Origin: Bacteroidia bacterium
GTDB taxonomy: Bacteria; Bacteroidota; Bacteroidia; Palsa-965
Direction of reading: 5' to 3'
DNA: 64,000 nucleotides
NCBI GenBank assembly: GCA_025454955.1
Contig: JALONL010000024.1
Span: 1 to 64,000 of the forward strand
This document shows positions 53,453 to 61,194 of the stretch, piece by piece. The notes beneath the pieces were generated by a model that saw nothing but the letters and a program-made list of their open reading frames with translations, had not been told where the DNA came from and did not search any database. Both the position numbers and the translations under genes were made by a program. The first letter of the stretch is position 1. Each line of letters opens with the position of its first letter.

Positions 53453-54661
53453 ATGATACGTGTTTGCCTTCCGCTGCTGCTTTTCCTGCTTTGCTGCAAT
53501 GAAGCCCCGCAGGCTTTTGCGCAGAAAAAAAACGCACCGGGTAAAACTCCGGCCGATTCGCTTTCCGTTTACGAACAACTTTTCGATACGCTGCTGGCCG
53601 ATGGTTTCGACTTTCCGTTTGGCGATGGCGAGGGCGGCGGAAGCTACAAAGACAGCGACGGCAAAACACATAACGGCTGGTACATTGCCACACACACGGC
53701 CGAAGCATACAGCCTCGGCATTCACACCGGCGAAGACTGGAACGGAAACGGCGGCGGCAATACCGACCTCGGCCAGCCCGTATTTTCCACAGCCAAAGGC
53801 CGCGTCATTGCCTCGGCCGACTTTGGAAAGCCGTGGGGCAATATCATCCTCATCGAACATCACTACATCGACAATGCAAAGCCGAAAACAGTTTACTCAC
53901 TGTATGCACACCTCGATAAACGGCTGGCGCAGAAAAACGATGTGGTGAAACGCCGCCAGAAAATAGGCACCATCGGCACCGGCGGTGGCAGCTACCCGGC
54001 TCACCTGCATTTCGAAATACGCAAGGCGGCCATGAAAGACTTTGCCGTTGACTACTGGCCCAGCGACAACGGCAAAAATGCCGCCTGGGTGCTCAAGCAT
54101 TACGAAAAGCCTTCGGAGTTTATAAAATCTCGCCGCAAACTACTTGTGCCCGCCGCACAGGACACGCTGCTGGTGGCCGTAAAAAACACCTACCGCATGA
54201 AACTCTACGCCCGCGGCCGCGAAGTAAAGGAATACCGCATCGCACTTGCGCAGGAACCCATCGGCCACAAACAACAGCAGGGCGACAACCGTACTCCCGA
54301 AGGCGAATACAAAATCATTCAAAAAGCACTCGGGCCTTTTACCGGTAATTATGCAAACTACCTCGGCAAAGCGTGGATGCGTATTAATTACCCGAACAAC
54401 CATGATGCCGACGCTGCACTGGCTAAAAAGAAAATTACACAGACACAGTACAACAGCATTTTGGCCGCCAACAAAGCGGGTAAGGAGCCTCTTAAAACTA
54501 CTGTGCTTGGCGGCGGTATCGGTATTCACGGCTGGGACGGCAACTGGCCGGGGAATGATAAACAAAACCTTACCTGGGGCTGTATCAGTGTTCAGAATAA
54601 CGAATTGATTGATTTGTATAAGCGTGTGCCGGTTTATACTAAGATTTTGATTTTGCCGTGA
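53453..54661 (+). CDS. M23 metallopeptidase - L,D-transpeptidase (YkuD) fusion
   Basis: 402 residues. Signal peptide ends AFAQ. The M23/LytM domain (about 50-215) has its zinc motifs in GIHTGEDW (H91, D95) and AHLHFEIR (HLH, 184-186). A second domain (about 235-402) is YkuD-like, with H359 in GIHGWDG and the catalytic C377 in WGCISV. One polypeptide would thus combine a peptidoglycan endopeptidase and an L,D-transpeptidase. Each catalytic residue set looks intact. Periplasmic or outer-membrane-facing. A hairpin with T-run lies about 115 nt downstream. Confidence 0.88.
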   Translation: MIRVCLPLLLFLLCCNEAPQAFAQKKNAPGKTPADSLSVYEQLFDTLLADGFDFPFGDGEGGGSYKDSDGKTHNGWYIATHTAEAYSLGIHTGEDWNGNGGGNTDLGQPVFSTAKGRVIASADFGKPWGNIILIEHHYIDNAKPKTVYSLYAHLDKRLAQKNDVVKRRQKIGTIGTGGGSYPAHLHFEIRKAAMKDFAVDYWPSDNGKNAAWVLKHYEKPSEFIKSRRKLLVPAAQDTLLVAVKNTYRMKLYARGREVKEYRIALAQEPIGHKQQQGDNRTPEGEYKIIQKALGPFTGNYANYLGKAWMRINYPNNHDADAALAKKKITQTQYNSILAANKAGKEPLKTTVLGGGIGIHGWDGNWPGNDKQNLTWGCISVQNNELIDLYKRVPVYTKILILP

Positions 54662-54775
54662 TCGGTAAGCGGCTATACTGAATTTCTTAGTGTTTTTTGC
54701 AATGTGTATGGTACTCTAAATTGTCTTCGTTTTTTATTGGGGATGCACGCTGCTCAATTTAATTATTCGTGGTAA

Positions 54776-54822
54776 CCCTTCGAGGTCAAAAGAGACCTCG
54801 AAGGGGCTTTGGTCTTTTTTTT
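54776..54822 (+). terminator. Probable terminator past the M23-YkuD gene
   Basis: A perfect 12-bp stem (54776-54787 with 54794-54805), 6-nt loop, then GCTTTGGTC and eight T on the plus strand. The CGAGGTC core resembles the inner palindromes of the compound repeats at 25, 31 and 42 kb, but outer arms and the GATTGCAGYGG motif are missing. Confidence 0.75.
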
Positions 54823-54855
54823 GGCAGCTTGCTTTTATCTTATTGCTGGAAGTAA

Positions 54856-55515
54856 TCAACTAATCTTCTCCACCAGCAACTGCTCGCACACCGTCAAACT
54901 CAGTGTTTCCACACTGTGCTTTCCATAACTCACCTGCATGCTCCCGTCAAACGCCTCCACGTTTTTTATCCTGAGTTGCAGGCCCAGCCTTAAATCGCGG
55001 TTGTTCAGAAATTTCAGGAACTCGGCCGAGGAATGCAGTACGGCGCAAATGCGCACTTTGTCGCCGGGTTTGCAGGCGCTGAGTTTTTCGTACACCAGCC
55101 ATTCTATCTTTCCGTTTATATCGGGTATGGGCGAGCCGTGAGGGTCGGTTTTCGGGTGGCCGAGCAGTTCGTCCATTTTCTCAAAAAACAGCGGGGAATT
55201 GATATGTTCTACCTGTTCGGCAATTTCGTGTACTGCTTCCCAGCCGAAACCCATTTTTTCTACCAGAAACATCTCGGTAAGCCGGTGTTTGCGAATAATA
55301 AGCCCGGCCTCGCGCCGGCCTTTTTCGGTGAGGCGGAGCGGCTTATAGCTTTCGTAATGCACTAATTTTTTGGCCGCCAGTTTTTTCATCATGCTGGTTA
55401 CCGTGGGCATTTTTATGTCGAGGCTCTTGCTCAGCTCGTTCACACTCACCTCGCCTTTTTCGTTGGCCAGATTGAACAGGGCTTTGATGTAATTCTCTTC
55501 GGTCTGGGAATTCAT
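54856..55515 (-). CDS. DtxR/MntR-family metal-dependent repressor
   Basis: 219 residues. Winged-helix DNA-binding domain (1-70), dimerisation/metal domain (70-140) and a C-terminal SH3/FeoA-like domain (about 150-219, KPGDKVRICAV), which B. subtilis MntR lacks. Metal-site residues compared with MntR: H77 kept, E100-E103-H104 match MntR E99-E102-H103. Glu at the position of DtxR Cys102 is the Mn-type choice. However Asp8 and Glu11 are Asn8 and Lys11 here, so metal preference is uncertain. It is divergent from a TonB receptor with a palindrome between them, which it probably binds. A TATCTTCG box ends 4 nt before its ATG. Confidence 0.9.
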   Translation of the reverse strand: MNSQTEENYIKALFNLANEKGEVSVNELSKSLDIKMPTVTSMMKKLAAKKLVHYESYKPLRLTEKGRREAGLIIRKHRLTEMFLVEKMGFGWEAVHEIAEQVEHINSPLFFEKMDELLGHPKTDPHGSPIPDINGKIEWLVYEKLSACKPGDKVRICAVLHSSAEFLKFLNNRDLRLGLQLRIKNVEAFDGSMQVSYGKHSVETLSLTVCEQLLVEKIS

Positions 55516-55549
55516 ATCCCGAAGATAAGGTAATGGGGAGGAAAATTAA

Positions 55550-55580
55550 TTTGTTAGATCAATCTAATTTTATACTTTTG
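55550..55580 (+). promoter_or_regulatory. Promoter of the TonB receptor
   Basis: TTTG at 55550-55553 and TACTTTTG at 55573-55580, 19 nt apart, is a good Bacteroidota -33/-7 match. The operator palindrome fills the spacer. Confidence 0.7.
55554..55567. promoter_or_regulatory. Operator palindrome for the DtxR/MntR-like repressor
   Basis: TTAGATCAATCTAA: 6-nt perfect arms TTAGAT/ATCTAA around CA. It has the TTAG...CTAA ends typical of DtxR/IdeR/MntR-like boxes and lies exactly between the -33 and -7 elements of the receptor promoter, so a bound repressor would block polymerase. It is also 39 nt upstream of the regulator's own start. Confidence 0.72.
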
Positions 55581-55599
55581 TCTCACTTATTTCAATTTA

Positions 55600-57846
55600 A
55601 TGCGAATTTTAACTTTCATACTGCTAATTTTCGTTTGCAGCTCACAGGCGGCTTCAGGCCAGTCTGTTTCGGGCAAAGTAACGGATGCGGCAAACGGGCT
55701 TCCCCTGCCCTGGTGCGCGGTAAGGGTAATGAACTCGTCGGCCGGAACTTATACCCAGGCCGATGGAACTTTTACACTCTCTGCTCCTTCGGGCGAACCG
55801 GCTGCCGTGCTGCTCATAAGCCGTTTGGGGTATTTTACCGACACGCTGCGCACACACAGTGCCCAAACGAACTACGAAATAACTCTCCGCAGCAGCGATC
55901 AGACTTTAAACACCGTAGTGGTTACAGGCACCATGAAACCCGTAACCCGCAGCGAAAGTACGGTGGCGATTGATGTAATTACGCCCAAACTCTTTGCCCG
56001 CAGTGCGGCAGTGTGCCTGTTTGATGCAGCCGGAATGCTTAACGGAGTGCAGCCTCAGGTGAGCTGCAACGTATGCAACGCCGGCGATTTGCGCATAAAC
56101 GGAATGGAAGGGCCATACACAATGGTACTCATCGACGGAATGCCTATTGTGAGCGCACTTTCGTCGGTGTACGGACTGAATGGAATTCCCGTAAGCCTCA
56201 TCGAACGCGTGGAAGTAATGAAAGGCCCGGCTTCGTCGCTCTATGGCAGTGAGGCAATGGGTGGCATCATCAACATCATTACACGCGATCCGGAATGTGC
56301 GCCCAAACTTAGCTTTGATGTGTCGGGCACAAGCTGGCAGGAATTTTCGGGCGATGCGGCGGCTTCGTTTGGCAAAAAGAAAATACATGGCCTGCTGGGT
56401 ATTAATGCGTTTAACTACACACAGCCGCAAGACGCAAATGGCGACGGGTTTATGGATATGTCGCTGCAGCAGCGCATTTCGGTATTCAACAAATACACAT
56501 TTACCCTTCGCGAAAACCGCAAAGCCTCGCTGGCTGCGCGTGTGGTGCTGGAAGAACGAAACGGCGGACAAATGAATTTCACGCCCTCGTTGCGTGGCTC
56601 AGACCAGGTGTATGGCGAAAGCATTACCACCCGCCGTGCCGAAGTGATTGGGCTTTATCCGCTTCCGCTGCGCGAAAAAGTTACGCTGCAGTTTTCGTTC
56701 AATTCGCACGCACAGGATTCGTGGTACGGGCTCATGCGCTACACGGCACTGCAAACCGTGGGCTTCACACAATTGGTTTGGGAAAAAAATATCGGCAAGC
56801 ATAATCTGCTGGGCGGTGCTGCATTTCGTTTTACACATTACGACGACAATACACCGGCCACCGCCAGCGAAACCGGAATAGTAAATTCTCCCATGCGCAC
56901 CCCGCTGCCGGGAATTTTTATGCAGGACGAAATCACCTTCAACCCCAAACACCGCCTGCTGCTGGGCTGGCGCAGCGATTACGACCAAAACCACGGCCTT
57001 GTGCATTCGCCGCGAATGGCATACCGCTGGAACCTTCGCCCCTACACCACACTGCGCCTGGCTGCGGGTACCGGCTACCGCGTGGTAAATCTTTTTGCCG
57101 AAGACCATGCCGCACTCAGCGGCGCACGAAATGTAGTGATTGCCGAAGCCTTGCGCCCCGAACGTTCGGCCAATTTCAGCGCAAATCTTTACCGGCAGTT
57201 GTTCTTCAAACACCTTTCGCTCACGCTCGATGCTTCGGCTTTCTTTACGCGTTTCAGCAATAAAATTGTGGCCGACTACGACAGCAATCCCAACGAAATA
57301 ATTTACGCCAATCTCCGCGGCCACGCAGTTACACAAGGCGCCGCACTCAACGCCGATGCTGAATTTACATTCCCGCTCACACTCTCGGCTGGCATCACGT
57401 ATATGGATGTGGCGCTTGTAACAAACAATGCCGCGGGCCATACACAACGCACACAACAACTGCACGCACCGCGCTGGTCGGGCACATTTTCGGCGAGCTA
57501 CGAAATGAAGAAATTGTTTACCGTTGATCTTACCGGCCGCTGGCTTGGTCCCATGCGTTTGCCCATATTGCCCAACGATTTCAGACCCGAGTATTCGCCC
57601 GCATTTTGTCTGGTTAATTTACAACTCCGCAAAAGCCTAAAACACGGTTTCGAAGTGTATGCAGGTGTGCGCAACCTGCTCAATTTTCTGCCGCAAAATC
57701 CCATCATGCGCCCCTTCGATCCGTTCGACCGCGAAGTGAACGACCCGGTGAATAACCCGCATGGATATACGTTTGATCCTTCCTACACGTATGCGCCGGT
57801 GCAGGGCATACGCGGGTTTGCCGGGGTGCGCTGGACTTTGAAATAA
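55600..57846 (+). CDS. TonB-dependent receptor, predicted metal uptake
   Basis: 748 residues. Signal peptide ends ASGQ. CarboxypepD-regulatory domain about 22-100 (SGKVTDAANGLPLPWCAV). The plug, about 105-230, includes NTVVVTGTMKPV as a TonB-box-like segment, a Cys pair C156-NV-C159 (VSCNVCNAGDLRINGMEG), IDGMPI, and SSLYGSEAMGGIINIIT. The barrel ends GVRWTLK. The operator and divergent DtxR/MntR-like gene make Mn or Fe limitation the likely inducer. The Cys pair in the plug could bind the metal. The stop abuts the convergent regulator stop with no gap. Confidence 0.93.
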   Translation: MRILTFILLIFVCSSQAASGQSVSGKVTDAANGLPLPWCAVRVMNSSAGTYTQADGTFTLSAPSGEPAAVLLISRLGYFTDTLRTHSAQTNYEITLRSSDQTLNTVVVTGTMKPVTRSESTVAIDVITPKLFARSAAVCLFDAAGMLNGVQPQVSCNVCNAGDLRINGMEGPYTMVLIDGMPIVSALSSVYGLNGIPVSLIERVEVMKGPASSLYGSEAMGGIINIITRDPECAPKLSFDVSGTSWQEFSGDAAASFGKKKIHGLLGINAFNYTQPQDANGDGFMDMSLQQRISVFNKYTFTLRENRKASLAARVVLEERNGGQMNFTPSLRGSDQVYGESITTRRAEVIGLYPLPLREKVTLQFSFNSHAQDSWYGLMRYTALQTVGFTQLVWEKNIGKHNLLGGAAFRFTHYDDNTPATASETGIVNSPMRTPLPGIFMQDEITFNPKHRLLLGWRSDYDQNHGLVHSPRMAYRWNLRPYTTLRLAAGTGYRVVNLFAEDHAALSGARNVVIAEALRPERSANFSANLYRQLFFKHLSLTLDASAFFTRFSNKIVADYDSNPNEIIYANLRGHAVTQGAALNADAEFTFPLTLSAGITYMDVALVTNNAAGHTQRTQQLHAPRWSGTFSASYEMKKLFTVDLTGRWLGPMRLPILPNDFRPEYSPAFCLVNLQLRKSLKHGFEVYAGVRNLLNFLPQNPIMRPFDPFDREVNDPVNNPHGYTFDPSYTYAPVQGIRGFAGVRWTLK

Positions 57847-58617
57847 CTACTGATTCAGCCACGTCTTAAACGCCGAAGCCTTCTCGGCACTCACCACAGC
57901 CTCGCGGTGAAAAGGCGGATTAAGCTGCAATTTCAGTTTACCCTTAAACCACACCTGCACCGCAGTAATGGCAGCATGTGCCACCACCAGCTGACGGTTT
58001 ACCCGGTAAAAATGAGCCGGATCAAGCTGCTCGCCCAATTTCTCGAGCGATTCGTCCCACACAAACCTGCGGGCATCGCGCAACTGCACAAACACATTTT
58101 TTTCTTCGGCAAAAAAGTAGGCAATATCTTCTACCGTAACCGGATGAAACCGCGAACCTTCGCGCAGCAAAAATTTACGGCGATAACTTCCCGGAGTTTC
58201 GGGCAATGCTTTTTCAACGGGCGTAATATGTTTGAGCAGGGTTTGTATTGTTTTCTCGGGCGTGTTGGTGCGCCTGCGCAAACGTTCGAGGGCGCGGCGA
58301 ATATCTTCGCCGTCTATCGGTTTGAGCAGATAATCCACCGCATCGGCACGTATGGCATCGAGTGCATAGTTGGCGTGCGCGGTGGTAAAAATTACGTAGG
58401 GTGGATTGCTCAACTGCTCCAGCATACGAAAGCCGTCGGTAACCGGCATCGACACATCCAGAAAAACCACATCCGGTTTAAACTCTTTGATACCGGCAAT
58501 TCCGGCCACCGCATCGGCAGCTTCGCCCACTATTTCCACATCCTGAAAAGAGTGAAGCTGGCTTATCAAACCCTCGCGGGCAAGTTTTTCATCGTCAACA
58601 ATAAATGCGCGTATCAT
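57847..58617 (-). CDS. LytTR-family response regulator
   Basis: 256 residues. Receiver with DDE (8-10), D54 (VFLDVSMP) and K in LLKPID. C-terminal LytTR DNA-binding domain (about 150-250) with FLLREGSRFHPVTVEDIAYFFAEEKNVF and FYRVNRQLVV. Its start overlaps the kinase stop by 1 nt (TGATG). Confidence 0.95.
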   Translation of the reverse strand: MIRAFIVDDEKLAREGLISQLHSFQDVEIVGEAADAVAGIAGIKEFKPDVVFLDVSMPVTDGFRMLEQLSNPPYVIFTTAHANYALDAIRADAVDYLLKPIDGEDIRRALERLRRRTNTPEKTIQTLLKHITPVEKALPETPGSYRRKFLLREGSRFHPVTVEDIAYFFAEEKNVFVQLRDARRFVWDESLEKLGEQLDPAHFYRVNRQLVVAHAAITAVQVWFKGKLKLQLNPPFHREAVVSAEKASAFKTWLNQ

Positions 58618-59654
58618 CAGGCTGGTATTCTTATTTCGGTGATTACTTGATTGTCTTTGTTACGGATCATGAGCCCGGCTTCTTCGCCATACATGAGCAC
58701 CAGCCGGCGGCGGGCATTGAGCAAACCCGTTCCCTGTGCATCTTCCTTTACTTCGTAACGGCCGGGATTGTATATGTGTATTTCGAGATGCTTCTTCACC
58801 AGTTTTGCAGTGATGCGCAGTTCGCCGCCGTTCATTTGCTGAGCAATGCCGTGTTTAATGGCATTTTCCACCAGTGTTTGAAAAAGCATGGGAGGCACAG
58901 GCACACTTTTCACGGCCGGTTCAATTTCGGTGTGCAGCAAAAGCCGCTCTTCGTAGCGCATTTTTTCGAGGGCGAGATAATCTTCAATCAGGCTCCACTC
59001 ATCGGCAAACGGAATGAGACTTTCTTCCTGCGAATCGAGTGTGCGGCGCAGCAAACGCGATAAACGCCCAATGGCCTTGCGCGCCTGATCGGGATCTTTT
59101 ACCGTAAGTGTGGAAATACTGTTGAGCGCATTAAACAGAAAATGCGCATTCAGCTGACTGCGCAGCGAGCGGTTTTGCTGCTCGCGCACATGCATCTGCA
59201 AATTCACCCGCGCCATCTCGTACTTGCGCATACGCTGCTGATACACGTACAAGAGATAAATGGCAAACCACGGCAAAAGATTTTTTATTACATGCAGGTA
59301 ATAATCATAAAAAAGCCAGCCCGAAAAAACGCGTTGACGAAGCTTTTCAAATGTCCAGTTATCGAGCGGCACATTAAGCAGGGCCACCGGCAAAGCCACT
59401 ATAAGCACAAGAAAAAGCACCAGTACCGCAAGACTGCGCAACCGCAGCCTGAGTGCACCGGTAATCACCAGTATCAGGCGGCAGGCATCGGTGAGCATGA
59501 TGTATAAACCCACGTTGATAAGCGCGTTTATCCACATTCTCAGCGTGATAGGCTGATCGCGTGTATATACCAGCAACTCGAGAAAAAAGAATAACGACCA
59601 CCCGGCTACCTGAAGTAACCAATACCATTGCCGGGCCGATAAGCTTCTAAACAT
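58617..59654 (-). CDS. LytS-type sensor histidine kinase
   Basis: 345 residues from the ATG; the frame extends five codons to a TTG. About four transmembrane helices lie in the first 150 residues. The His_kinase domain has LNAHFLFNALNSIS (phosphorylated His) and a C-terminal ATPase with LVENAIKHGI and GTGLLNARRRL. It forms an operon with the LytTR regulator. Target genes are not shown by the sequence; the receptor next door is on the other strand. Confidence 0.93.
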   Translation of the reverse strand: MFRSLSARQWYWLLQVAGWSLFFFLELLVYTRDQPITLRMWINALINVGLYIMLTDACRLILVITGALRLRLRSLAVLVLFLVLIVALPVALLNVPLDNWTFEKLRQRVFSGWLFYDYYLHVIKNLLPWFAIYLLYVYQQRMRKYEMARVNLQMHVREQQNRSLRSQLNAHFLFNALNSISTLTVKDPDQARKAIGRLSRLLRRTLDSQEESLIPFADEWSLIEDYLALEKMRYEERLLLHTEIEPAVKSVPVPPMLFQTLVENAIKHGIAQQMNGGELRITAKLVKKHLEIHIYNPGRYEVKEDAQGTGLLNARRRLVLMYGEEAGLMIRNKDNQVITEIRIPA

Positions 59655-59913
59655 ACACGACTGTTTCAAGGTCTGACAGTGGCTTGGCTTGGTTCTGGGG
59701 AAACCTGGCAGGCCGCTGCATGAAAAGTCGCAGGGTGTGCAAATATAACAGCCGCCGTGATTGAAAAAACGCCAGTTACCGAATCTGTTTCAGATGTTTT
59801 GAAAAAAGCAGGGAGTAAATAATTTCACGCGCTGTTCAATTCATATACTGCTTTGTCATTATGCAGTAATAAAAGGTGTTTGCCGGCACTGTGGATGTGT
59901 TTCTGCCGGACTT

Positions 59914-60441
59914 TCAAAATTCATCTTTCACCGCCCGTTCAAATATCGAGCGCGCATTCTCCTCAAAAAACACGAGATACACCGTTTCGGGTTGCGGATG
60001 TGTGCGCAGAAAATCGGTAATTGTGGCCCACGCAATACGCGCAGCCTTATCGGCCGGAAAACGAAATGCGCCGGTGCTGATGGCCGGAAAAGCCACCGTG
60101 CGGCAACCAGCCGAAGCAGCAAGTTGCAGGCTTTCGCGATAACACGACGCAAGTAATGCGGTCTCGTTTTTTTCGCCGCCATGCCACACCGGGCCCACTG
60201 TGTGTATCACATGCCTTGCCCTGAGCTTAAAACCCGGTGTAATGCGCGCCTCGCCTGTGGGACAGGTGCCAATTGTTTTGCAATACGCTTTAAGTTCAGG
60301 CCCGGCAGCACGATGAATGGCTCCGTCCACACCGCCTCCGCCCTGCAGCGAACTGTTGGCCGCGTTTACTATTGCATCCGCATCGAGCGCAGTAATATCG
60401 CCGGTAATAATTTTTATGCGTTCGTTTCCCGCCATGCTCAT
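59914..60441 (-). CDS. Macro-domain protein (ADP-ribose / O-acetyl-ADP-ribose binding)
   Basis: 175 residues from the ATG that forms an ATGA overlap with the upstream gene's stop; this is preferred over the longer frame. Macro motifs: ITGDITALDADAIVNAANSSLQGGGGVDGAIH, TVGPVW and AFPAISTGAFRFP. It resembles YmdB-type O-acetyl-ADP-ribose deacetylases; activity on ADP-ribosylated targets is possible. Confidence 0.92.
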   Translation of the reverse strand: MSMAGNERIKIITGDITALDADAIVNAANSSLQGGGGVDGAIHRAAGPELKAYCKTIGTCPTGEARITPGFKLRARHVIHTVGPVWHGGEKNETALLASCYRESLQLAASAGCRTVAFPAISTGAFRFPADKAARIAWATITDFLRTHPQPETVYLVFFEENARSIFERAVKDEF

Positions 60442-61127
60442 TGAAGTGCTTTTTCCCAACGCTGCATAAATCCTTCGTCGGCCGTTAAACATCCCGTTAC
60501 CCGATATTTCGACTGATTAAGCACCGCCGATTCTTCGGCACGTTCTTTCACCACCGCCCAGGGATAACCGCCCGACGAATGCACAAAATTTACTTCGCCG
60601 TTTTCGCACACCAGAAAGCCCACATGCGTATCAAGTCCTACCACGTAGGCATGATTGCCCTTTGCTTTTATGGCTTTCACAAACTCGCCGAGCTGAACTT
60701 TGCTGAAACGACGGATATTTTTTTCGGCCACCAGCTTTTTTATAATCTGCTCCGAAGCCTGCTGTGCCAGCGTTGCCCGCTGCAAAGGCACACCACAATC
60801 GCGCAGCACGGTGGTTACAAAATATCCACAGGCAATTTTACCTTTCCCCGGAACTTCGGTGGTGCCGTAAAAACTCCATTTGGTGCCTTCCCAGTATTGA
60901 AAAATATCGTGCGAAATAGCCTTGCGCAAAATCTTCTTTCGTGCCTCATCGCCGCCCGTCCGTGCTTTTTTCCGCAGCGAATCGCAGGCATTGCGGTATT
61001 CCGCTTCGGTAAATGATTTAACGGGCGAAGAAATTACCACCCTGCGCAGCGGCGTAAACCAAAGTATAACCGCCACAAGCGACAGTCCCAATCCAAGCCA
61101 AAGCAAAAACCGCCCGAAACGTTTCAT
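60438..61127 (-). CDS. NlpC/P60-like membrane-anchored peptidase candidate
   Basis: 229 residues. N-terminal membrane helix (about 6-26). Later there is a Cys in IACGYFVTTVLRDCGVPL and a His in DTHVGFLVCENGEVNFVHSSG, spaced like the Cys-His pair of NlpC/P60 or papain-like amidases. The assignment is by motif only. Coupled (ATGA) with the macro-domain gene downstream. Confidence 0.62.
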   Translation of the reverse strand: MKRFGRFLLWLGLGLSLVAVILWFTPLRRVVISSPVKSFTEAEYRNACDSLRKKARTGGDEARKKILRKAISHDIFQYWEGTKWSFYGTTEVPGKGKIACGYFVTTVLRDCGVPLQRATLAQQASEQIIKKLVAEKNIRRFSKVQLGEFVKAIKAKGNHAYVVGLDTHVGFLVCENGEVNFVHSSGGYPWAVVKERAEESAVLNQSKYRVTGCLTADEGFMQRWEKALQ

Positions 61128-61194
61128 AACGTTCTAAAATACGATTTATATGGGCAGATATTGTGCGTTTCCAGCATGCGATTCGAAATTCAAA

